This document shows positions 29,202-37,142 of a stretch of 41,326 nucleotides of DNA, one piece after another. The stretch's first letter is position 1; every line of letters starts with the position of its first letter. Source of the DNA: Candidatus Cryptobacteroides equifaecalis (GTDB taxonomy: Bacteria; Bacteroidota; Bacteroidia; Bacteroidales; UBA932); assembly GCA_018064625.1 (NCBI GenBank), contig JAGHUW010000035.1, positions 1 through 41,326 of the forward strand, in the 5' to 3' direction. Under the pieces are notes generated by a model. That model did no database searches, had not been told where the DNA came from, and saw nothing but the letters and a program-made list of their open reading frames with translations. The position numbers were made by a program, and so were the translations under genes.

Positions 29202-30071
29202 ATGAAAAAGATACTCTTCATCATACTGTCCCTGCTTGTCCTCGGGTCTGAAGCCTACGCCCAGAAAGGAAAGCATAAGCAACGCGACAGCGTGTACTAC
29301 GCCCTTCCGGATGAATTTCTGGACACTGTAAAGGTATTTGGAAAGCAGAAGATCAACAACTACTCCCTGCTGGGTGTGAATTATGGAGTCACCTTCTCAA
29401 ACACCTACTTCTCCCCTTCCAAGCACAACAGAGGATATGTGGTGAATCCGAACTTCATTTCAGTGCAGTACACCTATTTCATGAAGATGTTCGACCAGCT
29501 GCCCATGTTCGCAGTGGTTGTTGGGGCAGATATGGGAAATGAAGGATATACCTTCAAGCAGTTCGAGGATGGAAGTTCCAATCATGTGGACGGGGCTACA
29601 TGGTGCTCCATGAAGGTGTTCGAAGTGCCAGCAATGGCCCAGATCCATGTTGACTTCGACCCTTTCAAACTCATGGTGAATGTGGGTGTATATGGAGGCT
29701 GGAGACAGTCCATAGAGAGACGCGGACCCAATATGGACCAGAACTACGCAACAAGCTTCAAACCTTATGAAAATCAGCTGGATTACGGTCTGATGGGAGG
29801 CGCGGGCTTTGCCATAATGCTGGACCCGATAGAGATTCATTTCAATGCACTCGTAAGATGGGGATGGAGCAGTTTCTATGAGCCGGACTATCCGGATCCT
29901 GTATTCCACCCATACAATACATATTATTACCGTTACGCATATCCTCTGGACATAATTGCTTCAGTTGGTGTACATTTCCAGATAGAGAAAAGAAGAGGAA
30001 AGACCAAGAGCCAGCTGAAGAAGGAAGCAAAAGCAATAGTTTATGGAACGCCTTCAAACACTTCCCGTTAA
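29202..30071 (+). CDS. Probable outer membrane beta-barrel protein, function unknown
   Basis: Signal peptide MKKILFIILSLLVLGSEAYAQ; aromatic-rich strands; basic C-terminal tail. Confidence 0.6.
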   Translation: MKKILFIILSLLVLGSEAYAQKGKHKQRDSVYYALPDEFLDTVKVFGKQKINNYSLLGVNYGVTFSNTYFSPSKHNRGYVVNPNFISVQYTYFMKMFDQLPMFAVVVGADMGNEGYTFKQFEDGSSNHVDGATWCSMKVFEVPAMAQIHVDFDPFKLMVNVGVYGGWRQSIERRGPNMDQNYATSFKPYENQLDYGLMGGAGFAIMLDPIEIHFNALVRWGWSSFYEPDYPDPVFHPYNTYYYRYAYPLDIIASVGVHFQIEKRRGKTKSQLKKEAKAIVYGTPSNTSR

Positions 30072-31284
30072 AATCGGCGACAAATTGATTATCGGAGGGG
30101 GAAACCCCATTGTTGTACAGACCATGTGCAACACGCATACCTATGATGTGGATGCCACTGTGGAGCAGTGCATCAGACTTGCTGCAAACGGCGCGCAATT
30201 GATAAGGATCACAGTCCCGGGAAGGCAGGATGTGACACACATCGCTGAGATACACCGGATACTTCGTGAGAAAGGTTGTGACACGCCTCTCGTTGCGGAT
30301 ATTCATTTCTCTTCCGAGACGGCTATAGAGGTTGCAAAGGTTGTGGAAAAGGTCAGAATCAACCCTGGCAATTTCCACCCTGACCATGAGCAGGCAAGGG
30401 CTCAGTTCGCCCGTTTTCTCGAGGTCTGCAAGGAGTATGGCACTGCAGTGAGGGTCGGCCTGAATCACGGATCCCTAGGCTCATATATCACTGACCTTTA
30501 CGGCAATACCCCGGAGGCTATGGCCAAGGCTGCAATGGAATGGCTTGAAATGTGCATTGAGGCAGATTTCTACAACGTAGTCGTTTCCCTCAAGGCAAGC
30601 AACACCATCGTCATGGTCAATGCCTACAAAGAACTCGCGAGGATGATGCAGGAACGCGGTGTCGTGTTCCCTATGCATCTCGGGGTAACAGAGGCTGGAA
30701 ACGGTGTGAGCGGCAGAATCAAATCGTGCGTTGGTATAGCTTCACTTCTTGAGGACGGAATAGGAGATACCATACGCGTATCCCTCACGGAAGACCCTGC
30801 GAATGAGCTTCCTGTAGCCTCATACCTCGCGCAGCGTTACGGCAACTCCGGTGCTTCTGAAGTGCGCGGCGACGAAATGCTCGAACAGGCCTGCGTCTGG
30901 GGGCCGAAGCTCCTCAAGAGAGAGGTCGACGATATGCCGGACAGCCCTTACAAAGACGAAATCATGCAGGCGGCAAGACGCCGCTTCTCACACCCTGAAT
31001 ATATAGCCTGCCCTGGTTGCGGACGCACAATGTACAATCTGGAGGCTGCCTTCGAAGAGGTCAAGGCAAAGACTGCACACCTGAAGGGTATGGTCATTGC
31101 CGTGATGGGCTGCATAGTTAACGGCCCGGGGGAGATGGCTGATGCTGACTGGGGATACGTCGGAGAGGGCAACTCCAAGGTGTCCATATACAAAAAGGGA
31201 CAGCCTGTTCTGAGGCATGTCCCTGAAAATGAGGCTGTAGATAAGCTTCTCGAACTTATTCAACGTACAGAAGAAGGCCTTTAA
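30043..31284 (+). CDS. ispG: 4-hydroxy-3-methylbut-2-enyl diphosphate synthase (IspG/GcpE), insert-reduced long-type
   Basis: IVVQTMCNTHTYDVDATVEQ, MHLGVTEAGNGVSGRIKSCVGIASLLEDGIGDTIRVSLTEDP, ACPGCGRTMYNLE, MGCIVNGPGEMADADWGYVG. Confidence 0.93.
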   Translation: MERLQTLPVKIGDKLIIGGGNPIVVQTMCNTHTYDVDATVEQCIRLAANGAQLIRITVPGRQDVTHIAEIHRILREKGCDTPLVADIHFSSETAIEVAKVVEKVRINPGNFHPDHEQARAQFARFLEVCKEYGTAVRVGLNHGSLGSYITDLYGNTPEAMAKAAMEWLEMCIEADFYNVVVSLKASNTIVMVNAYKELARMMQERGVVFPMHLGVTEAGNGVSGRIKSCVGIASLLEDGIGDTIRVSLTEDPANELPVASYLAQRYGNSGASEVRGDEMLEQACVWGPKLLKREVDDMPDSPYKDEIMQAARRRFSHPEYIACPGCGRTMYNLEAAFEEVKAKTAHLKGMVIAVMGCIVNGPGEMADADWGYVGEGNSKVSIYKKGQPVLRHVPENEAVDKLLELIQRTEEGL

Positions 31285-32449
31285 GGTACTCTCCTTCAGG
31301 ATGGTATATGCTTACGGGATGGTCACATCCCTGGCATAGCCTGTCTATTATGCGTACGCTTCTGCCGGTCTGGGCAGCGGCTGAAAACACTGCGTTGGCG
31401 AACATTATCTTGTCCACGACCTGCGAGCAGCTGAAGGTGAACACGAGTCCCCCCGGCTTCACCTTGGCTATGGCTGCGGCATTGAGCCTTTGGTAAGCTC
31501 TAAGCGCGTTGCGCAGCGCTCCCCTGTGCTTTGCGAATGCTGGCGGATCCACTATCATCAGATCGTACTTGCCTTCCTCTACCTTTCCAAGGTATTCTAT
31601 TGCATCCGTGCATATGCTCGTATGTCTGCTGGCAACGCCGTTCAGTTCCACATTCTTGTCTACAAGCGATATGGCCTTGGCGGATGAATCAACTGAATCA
31701 ACGCATTCTGCACCTGCGGTCAGAGCGTAGATGCTGAATCCTCCGGTATAGCAGAAGAGATTGAGGACCTTCTTTCCTGCGGCGTATTTGCCCACAAGAG
31801 CTCTGTTGTCACGCTGATCGAGGAAGAAACCTGTCTTCTGTCCCTCCACCCAGTTGACGATGAACTTGCGACCGTTCTCAGAAACCACGCACTCATTGGC
31901 GTCAAATCCTTCCTTCTTATATATATAGCCGTCTATCAGCTCAAGACCCGCCTTGAATGGGGCAGTGCCCGAACTCTTGTCATAAACTGCCTTCAGACGG
32001 TCTCCGAAGACCTCTTTCAGCGCCTCACATATCCTGTTCTTGGAGCGGAACATGCCCACGCTGTGTGCCTGAAGGACGCAGACGCCGTCGTACCAGTCGA
32101 TTATCAGACCCGGAAGTCCGTCGCCCTCGCCGTGGATGAGGCGGAAGCAGCTCGTGTTGCCGTCCTCCGAATACAGGCCGGTGGCAAGTCTTAAGTTCAG
32201 GGCCGATGAAATTGCCTTTACCCAGAAATCAGGTGCCTGAGGGTCTGAATCGAAGGAAAGAATCCTGACGGCAATCGATCCAATCTGATAATGACCTGCG
32301 GCGAGATATGAGCCGTCAGCTGCATGAACGGCCACGATGTCGCCCTCTGCGGGCTTGCCCTGTATCTGAGCTATGGCTCCGGAGAATACCCAGGGATGGA
32401 AACGGAGCAGGGACTCTTCCCTACCTTTTTTCAGTATGACTTTTATCAT
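31256..32449 (-). CDS. rlmI: Class I SAM-dependent rRNA methyltransferase (RlmI-like, PUA domain)
   Basis: N-terminal PUA (HPWVFSGAIAQIQG), EGQKTGFFLDQRDNR, VLNLFCYTGGFSIYAL, LMIVDPPAFAKHR. Confidence 0.9.
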   Translation of the reverse strand: MIKVILKKGREESLLRFHPWVFSGAIAQIQGKPAEGDIVAVHAADGSYLAAGHYQIGSIAVRILSFDSDPQAPDFWVKAISSALNLRLATGLYSEDGNTSCFRLIHGEGDGLPGLIIDWYDGVCVLQAHSVGMFRSKNRICEALKEVFGDRLKAVYDKSSGTAPFKAGLELIDGYIYKKEGFDANECVVSENGRKFIVNWVEGQKTGFFLDQRDNRALVGKYAAGKKVLNLFCYTGGFSIYALTAGAECVDSVDSSAKAISLVDKNVELNGVASRHTSICTDAIEYLGKVEEGKYDLMIVDPPAFAKHRGALRNALRAYQRLNAAAIAKVKPGGLVFTFSCSQVVDKIMFANAVFSAAAQTGRSVRIIDRLCQGCDHPVSIYHPEGEYLKGLLLYVE

Positions 32450-33077
32450 GATTATGCGTTTGATTTGGAGCCAGCTGCTCCGGTGTGAGAGGATTCTTGG
32501 GAGAGTTCATGAGTTTAAGGTACATCTCCCTGCATATCCATGCATCTGTTGCTGCATACATCTGCTGAGCCGGGGAAAGCTCCGCTGCCTCCCAGTTGGA
32601 CAGCTGCTGGGTCTTGGATATGCGGCATTTCATAATGATTCCGGCCATCTTTTTGACACTCTTGTCCTTGATTCCCCATTCCCAGCCAATCTTCTGGAGA
32701 TCCACAAAGCCAGCCGCCTGGAACTTGTTGTAGTACTGCAGGCCTCGTACATCATCATGTACAGCCGCACCAACCTTTATAATGGACGGATTGGTAAGGA
32801 TAGAGGTGAGCCTCTTTCTCATACCCAATTTGTTGATTCTGAAAAGGTAAGCCCTTCCAGGACCGGACAATTGCAGCAGAGCCACATGGCAATGTGGCTT
32901 GTTTGGTTCAAAGACAGGTCTGGTCTCAGTATCGAAGCCGATGATATGTTGTTTTTTCAGATAAGAAATCGCCCTCGTATATTCCCAGCCGGGAGAATCA
33001 ATCACATGAATCTCTCCGGGGAAAGAGCCGAGCGGCAGCTTCTCAATTTCTTCAGGTGTGATGCTAATTTTGTACAT
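32421..33077 (-). CDS. 3'-5' exonuclease, RNase D-like (DEDDy)
   Basis: Exo I GFDTETRP, Exo II AAVHDDVRGL, Exo III YAATDAW. Confidence 0.88.
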   Translation of the reverse strand: MYKISITPEEIEKLPLGSFPGEIHVIDSPGWEYTRAISYLKKQHIIGFDTETRPVFEPNKPHCHVALLQLSGPGRAYLFRINKLGMRKRLTSILTNPSIIKVGAAVHDDVRGLQYYNKFQAAGFVDLQKIGWEWGIKDKSVKKMAGIIMKCRISKTQQLSNWEAAELSPAQQMYAATDAWICREMYLKLMNSPKNPLTPEQLAPNQTHNHDKSHTEKR

Positions 33078-34164
33078 AGGTGCCTGGTATCAGAATGTAA
33101 TCACCTTCTGAGGATGCCGGTGCAGGAATATTATAATAAATGGAACTTACTGGATTGGAAATTCTCATGGAGAACATATTTGTCTGCCTGAGAATGGAAT
33201 AACATCTTGCAATTACAGCGGAATAACTTTCCATAAGCACAAAATCATCTGAAATATACTTTCTGTAAGTCATTGATTCAGCATTCATTATGGAAAGCAG
33301 ATCTGCGAGTTCCGCCCTCATGGTCTCTATGTCGGCTTCTGTAAGGTCGATGACTATGGCATCCAATGGTTTGTTGAAGCCGGTATTGATATATGTGTCA
33401 AGGAAATTCTTGATCATGCTGCCGTCCGGGTCGGCAGGAAGAACGACGCAGTCGGCATCAGGCTTGCCATGTTTCTTGAAAGCCTGTTTGAGCCTTGTGG
33501 AGTAAATGCCTGTTGCAGAGAGTTCCTTGGAACACATCACGCCCACTGTGGCATGGTCTCCCTCGGACTGAGCCAGATCCTCGAACATGACGTCCACAGG
33601 AGATATGATGGGGATATTGCAGTTGAAAGCCTTGAGGAGGCTGTCTGCATCGGCCAGACCATAATGGGTCAGACACGGATCCGCAACGATGATTATCTTG
33701 GCAGATTCCTTGGTACCTATGCCGTCGAGGTCATATGGGCTCACGTGTACAACAGTGTCTATTGCGGAGAGCACGTGGCGAACCAGGATCCCGGAAAGCT
33801 CTGATTCCCTGCCGTTTACAAACTTCACGAAAGGAGTGTTTGTAGTATCGATGATGCCTGTGAAGCATTCCCCGGCAAAATCCGCGAGCATGTCATCATC
33901 AATGAGTCCTGTGCCGTTGTCCATCTTATCCATGGAGATGAAGTCATCCACGAGCTGAATCACGGAAATATCGTCACCGATTATGACTATATCGTCATCA
34001 GCCGCGGCTGATGTACGGTCAAAAACGCCATTGTATCTGTTTTCCCTGTCCAGGAGAATGTTCTGAGCGAGACTTCCCAATTGTCTTTGCGCCGGTTTAT
34101 GCGGCCTGCAGGAACAGACGGACAGCAGGATGGCGCCGATTATGACATAATGTATAGCCCTCAT
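33064..34164 (-). CDS. Conserved hypothetical lipoprotein
   Basis: Lipobox MRAIHYVIIGAILLSVCSC; alternating Rossmann-like strands (AKIIIVADPCLTHYG, DADCVVLPADP). Start 34164 rather than 34197. Confidence 0.65.
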   Translation of the reverse strand: MRAIHYVIIGAILLSVCSCRPHKPAQRQLGSLAQNILLDRENRYNGVFDRTSAAADDDIVIIGDDISVIQLVDDFISMDKMDNGTGLIDDDMLADFAGECFTGIIDTTNTPFVKFVNGRESELSGILVRHVLSAIDTVVHVSPYDLDGIGTKESAKIIIVADPCLTHYGLADADSLLKAFNCNIPIISPVDVMFEDLAQSEGDHATVGVMCSKELSATGIYSTRLKQAFKKHGKPDADCVVLPADPDGSMIKNFLDTYINTGFNKPLDAIVIDLTEADIETMRAELADLLSIMNAESMTYRKYISDDFVLMESYSAVIARCYSILRQTNMFSMRISNPVSSIYYNIPAPASSEGDYILIPGTYVQN

Positions 34165-34205
34165 TATTTCTAAGTATATTGAAATACAAATATACATAAA
34201 ATCCC

Positions 34206-34213
34206 TATCTTTG
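34206..34213 (+). promoter_or_regulatory. Putative -7 box TATCTTTG for the CDF transporter gene
   Basis: Exact TAnnTTTG, 21 nt before ATG 34235; TTG at 34179-34181 is 24 nt upstream (longer than usual spacing). Confidence 0.5.
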
Positions 34214-34234
34214 TAAAACGTAGAAATTCATATT

Positions 34235-35152
34235 ATGCACGAACACGGACATATTCACGGTCATCACCATCATGACCACCAGGTCAAGGCGATGGGAGGC
34301 GTACTCATAGTCTCCATAATTATCAACATGGTATATGTGATTGTGGAAGCAGGAACCGGATTCTGGTCCGGTTCGCTTGGGCTTATTTCCGATGCAGGCC
34401 ACAACCTTGGAGACATATTCACATTGATGCTGGCGCTGATAGCATTCAAGCTGTCCACCACCCATTCTTCCAAACGCTATACTTATGGATACCGCAAGGC
34501 TTCCGTACTCATTTCCCTGCTCAATGCCATACTTCTGCTGGCAGCTGTGGGAGCCATAGTCAGCGAGGCCGTCAGAAACCTGGCCTCTCCTGACATGCGC
34601 AGCCTTGACGGCACATTGATAAGCATCACTGCGGGAATAGGCATCATTGTGAACGGTATCACAACCTGGATGCTCAGCCGCGGTGACAAGAATGACATCA
34701 ACACAAGAGGTGCATTCCTGCACATGCTTGCAGACACACTCGTTTCCGTTGCGGTCGTTTTCTCGGGAATAGTCATCAGGTTCACCGGATTCACGATGAT
34801 AGACCCGATACTCAGCCTTGTTGTGGCGCTTGTGATACTGATCACGGCATGGAAACTGCTTGCACAGAGTTTCAGAATGAGTATAGATGCCGTTCCGGAC
34901 AACATAGATGTTGATGACATATGCACTTCCATCGCCACATGCGAGGGAGTTAAGGATGTCCACCATATCCATATCTGGCCTATCAGTACAACGGAAGTGG
35001 CTCTAACAGCCCATGTGGTTGTGGATGAACTGGGCACGTCGCCGGCCCTGGTTTCTTCCATAAAGGATATGCTCAAGGATAAAGGCGTACAGCACAGCAC
35101 CATAGAGGTTGAAATCTCCGGTACTGAATGCCCGGATAAAGAATGTAACTAA
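34235..35152 (+). CDS. Cation diffusion facilitator family transporter (Zn2+ type)
   Basis: His-rich N-terminus MHEHGHIHGHHHHDH; SLGLISDAGHNLGDIF (HxxxD), HMLADTLVSVAVV, C-terminal cytoplasmic domain HHIHIWPISTTEVALTAHV. Confidence 0.93.
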   Translation: MHEHGHIHGHHHHDHQVKAMGGVLIVSIIINMVYVIVEAGTGFWSGSLGLISDAGHNLGDIFTLMLALIAFKLSTTHSSKRYTYGYRKASVLISLLNAILLLAAVGAIVSEAVRNLASPDMRSLDGTLISITAGIGIIVNGITTWMLSRGDKNDINTRGAFLHMLADTLVSVAVVFSGIVIRFTGFTMIDPILSLVVALVILITAWKLLAQSFRMSIDAVPDNIDVDDICTSIATCEGVKDVHHIHIWPISTTEVALTAHVVVDELGTSPALVSSIKDMLKDKGVQHSTIEVEISGTECPDKECN

Positions 35153-35166
35153 AAACTTTATAGACA

Positions 35167-36357
35167 ATGAAAAGATTTACTTTAACTGCATGTCTGCTTG
35201 CCATGACTGTGGCAGCATACGCACAGAGACCACAGGTAAAACTCCCTGATTACGAGTTTACCACAGTCAAGGCAAACCCTATCACCTCAGTGAAGAACCA
35301 GGCTTCCAGCGGTACTTGCTGGGCATACTCGGCCATAGGATTCGTGGAGAGCGAGATCATCCGCATCAACGGAATCAAGGATGAGGCCAAGTATCCGGAT
35401 CTCTCGGAGTTCTTCGTGGTAAGTCACTCATACTCAGACAGGGCAGACAAATATGTCCGTCTTGACGGAAATCTCACCTTCGCCGCCGGTTCAGAGGCTG
35501 ATGACGTGCTTGATGTCATCCGCGATTACGGTATGGTCCCACAGGAGGCCATGACCGGAATGAACTACGGAACTCCCCTCCCTGCACAGTCGGAGCTTGA
35601 CGCCGTGCTCAAAGCATATGTTAGCACAGTTGTAGAGGTTCCTAATCGCAACAAGCTCACAACGGCATGGAAGAGAGGTTTCGACGCAATCCTTGCAGAG
35701 TACCTCGGCTCATATCCTGAGACCTTCACGGTTGACGGAAAGCAGTACACCCCGGCATCTTACCGCGACGCCCTCAAGTTCAATCCGGACGATTACGTTT
35801 CCCTCACCTCATTTACACACCATCCTTTCTATACATGGTTTGCCATCGAGGTATGCGATAACTGGCGCTGGAACAAGTCATACAACGTTCCTATCGATGA
35901 GATGATGGCAGCAATCGATGCAGCTCTCGAGGCTGGCTACACCCTTGCATGGGGTGCTGACGTTAGCCACGCAGGCTTCAACCGCAACGGTCTCGGTGTG
36001 CTTGTGGACACCAATGCAAAGGCAGCAGGATCTGACCAGGAGCACTGGGTCGGCAAGGAAGAGGGAAAGCCAGCACCGGCAGCCGCAGTTGTGGAGTGCG
36101 TCCCAACACAGGAGAGCCGTCAGCTCGAGTTCGACAACAAGACCATGACCGACGATCACGGCATGCAGATCTTCGGTATCGCAAAGGATCAGAACGGCAA
36201 CAAGTTCTATATGGTAAAGAATTCTTGGGGCGAGTCCGGCAAATACAAGGGAATCTGGTATGTATCAGAGGCCTTCGTGAAGGCTCAGACTCTTGACGTG
36301 ATTCTTCACAAATCAGCCCTTACAAAGAATCTCAAGAAGAATCTCAACGTAAAGTAA
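35167..36357 (+). CDS. C1-family peptidase, bleomycin hydrolase/aminopeptidase C-like, with signal peptide
   Basis: Signal peptide MKRFTLTACLLAMTVAAYAQ; catalytic Cys SSGTCWAYSAIGFVESE, His ADVSHAGFN, Asn MVKNSWGESGKYKG. Confidence 0.9.
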   Translation: MKRFTLTACLLAMTVAAYAQRPQVKLPDYEFTTVKANPITSVKNQASSGTCWAYSAIGFVESEIIRINGIKDEAKYPDLSEFFVVSHSYSDRADKYVRLDGNLTFAAGSEADDVLDVIRDYGMVPQEAMTGMNYGTPLPAQSELDAVLKAYVSTVVEVPNRNKLTTAWKRGFDAILAEYLGSYPETFTVDGKQYTPASYRDALKFNPDDYVSLTSFTHHPFYTWFAIEVCDNWRWNKSYNVPIDEMMAAIDAALEAGYTLAWGADVSHAGFNRNGLGVLVDTNAKAAGSDQEHWVGKEEGKPAPAAAVVECVPTQESRQLEFDNKTMTDDHGMQIFGIAKDQNGNKFYMVKNSWGESGKYKGIWYVSEAFVKAQTLDVILHKSALTKNLKKNLNVK

Positions 36358-37070
36358 TGGAAATCAGGAAACATATTCCTAATACTGTCACATCGATGAA
36401 TCTGGTCTGCGGAATCATCGGTGTGATTTTCGCATTCAACGGAAGGATAGACCTTGCCTTTCCCATGATGCTGCTCGCCGCAGTGTTCGACTTCCTAGAC
36501 GGCTTCGTCGCAAGGGCCCTGAATGCCTATTCAAGCATGGGCAAGGAACTCGATTCGCTGTGCGACCTTGTGAGCTTCGGAGTACTTCCTTCGGTAATGC
36601 TCTACAATCTTATGACGCAGTGTCTCTTCGTTTCTGAATGGTACTGCTACATTCCGCTCATCATCACACTTTTCAGCGCGCTCAGACTTGCCAAGTTCAA
36701 TGTTGACGACCGTCAGCACGAGAGCTTTCTCGGCCTTGCCACCCCGTCCAGCGCGATGATCTGCGGATCCCTCTCCTATTACATTGCATTCACCCCTTCA
36801 TCAGTGCTCGCAACCTGGGCTGCAGGTCCATTCTTCATCCCTATTCTCTCTGTGGTTCTGAGTGCTCTTCTCGTATGTGAGATTCCTATGTTCTCACTCA
36901 AGGGAAAATTCAAGGGTGCCCTTGGAATGAAGCTTCTGACCCTCGTCGTGCTTGTTGCGATAGTGATTGCCCTGATGGTTTTCCGCCACATGAACTGGTC
37001 ATTTGCCGTTCTTTCCGCATTTGTACTCTATATCCTCAGCAATATCGTGTATGCAATTGCAAAAGTTTGA
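36357..37070 (+). CDS. pssA: CDP-diacylglycerol--serine O-phosphatidyltransferase
   Basis: CDP-alcohol phosphatidyltransferase motif DFLDGFVARALNAYSSMGKELDSLCD (DGx2ARx8Gx3Dx3D); TM-rich. Confidence 0.93.
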   Translation: MEIRKHIPNTVTSMNLVCGIIGVIFAFNGRIDLAFPMMLLAAVFDFLDGFVARALNAYSSMGKELDSLCDLVSFGVLPSVMLYNLMTQCLFVSEWYCYIPLIITLFSALRLAKFNVDDRQHESFLGLATPSSAMICGSLSYYIAFTPSSVLATWAAGPFFIPILSVVLSALLVCEIPMFSLKGKFKGALGMKLLTLVVLVAIVIALMVFRHMNWSFAVLSAFVLYILSNIVYAIAKV

Positions 37071-37094
37071 TATTCAATAAATAAAACAAATCCG

Positions 37095-37128
37095 TTTGGC
37101 ATTATAACATTATTGTTATAGTGCCAAA
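37095..37128. repeat. 15 bp near-perfect inverted repeat upstream of the S9 peptidase gene
   Basis: TTTGGCATTATAACA-TTAT-TGTTATAGTGCCAAA; one T/G pair. No adjacent T-run on either strand. Confidence 0.7.
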
Positions 37129-37142
37129 TTGGTATAAAAAAG

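Noticed and set aside
34205-34972. 255 aa minus-strand ORF rich in Cys, His and Tyr
   Set aside because: Antisense to the CDF transporter and covers its promoter; composition mirrors the His-rich coding strand.
37095-37128. Hairpin as the pssA Rho-independent terminator
   Set aside because: No T-run follows the hairpin on either strand; kept as a possible operator or leader structure instead.
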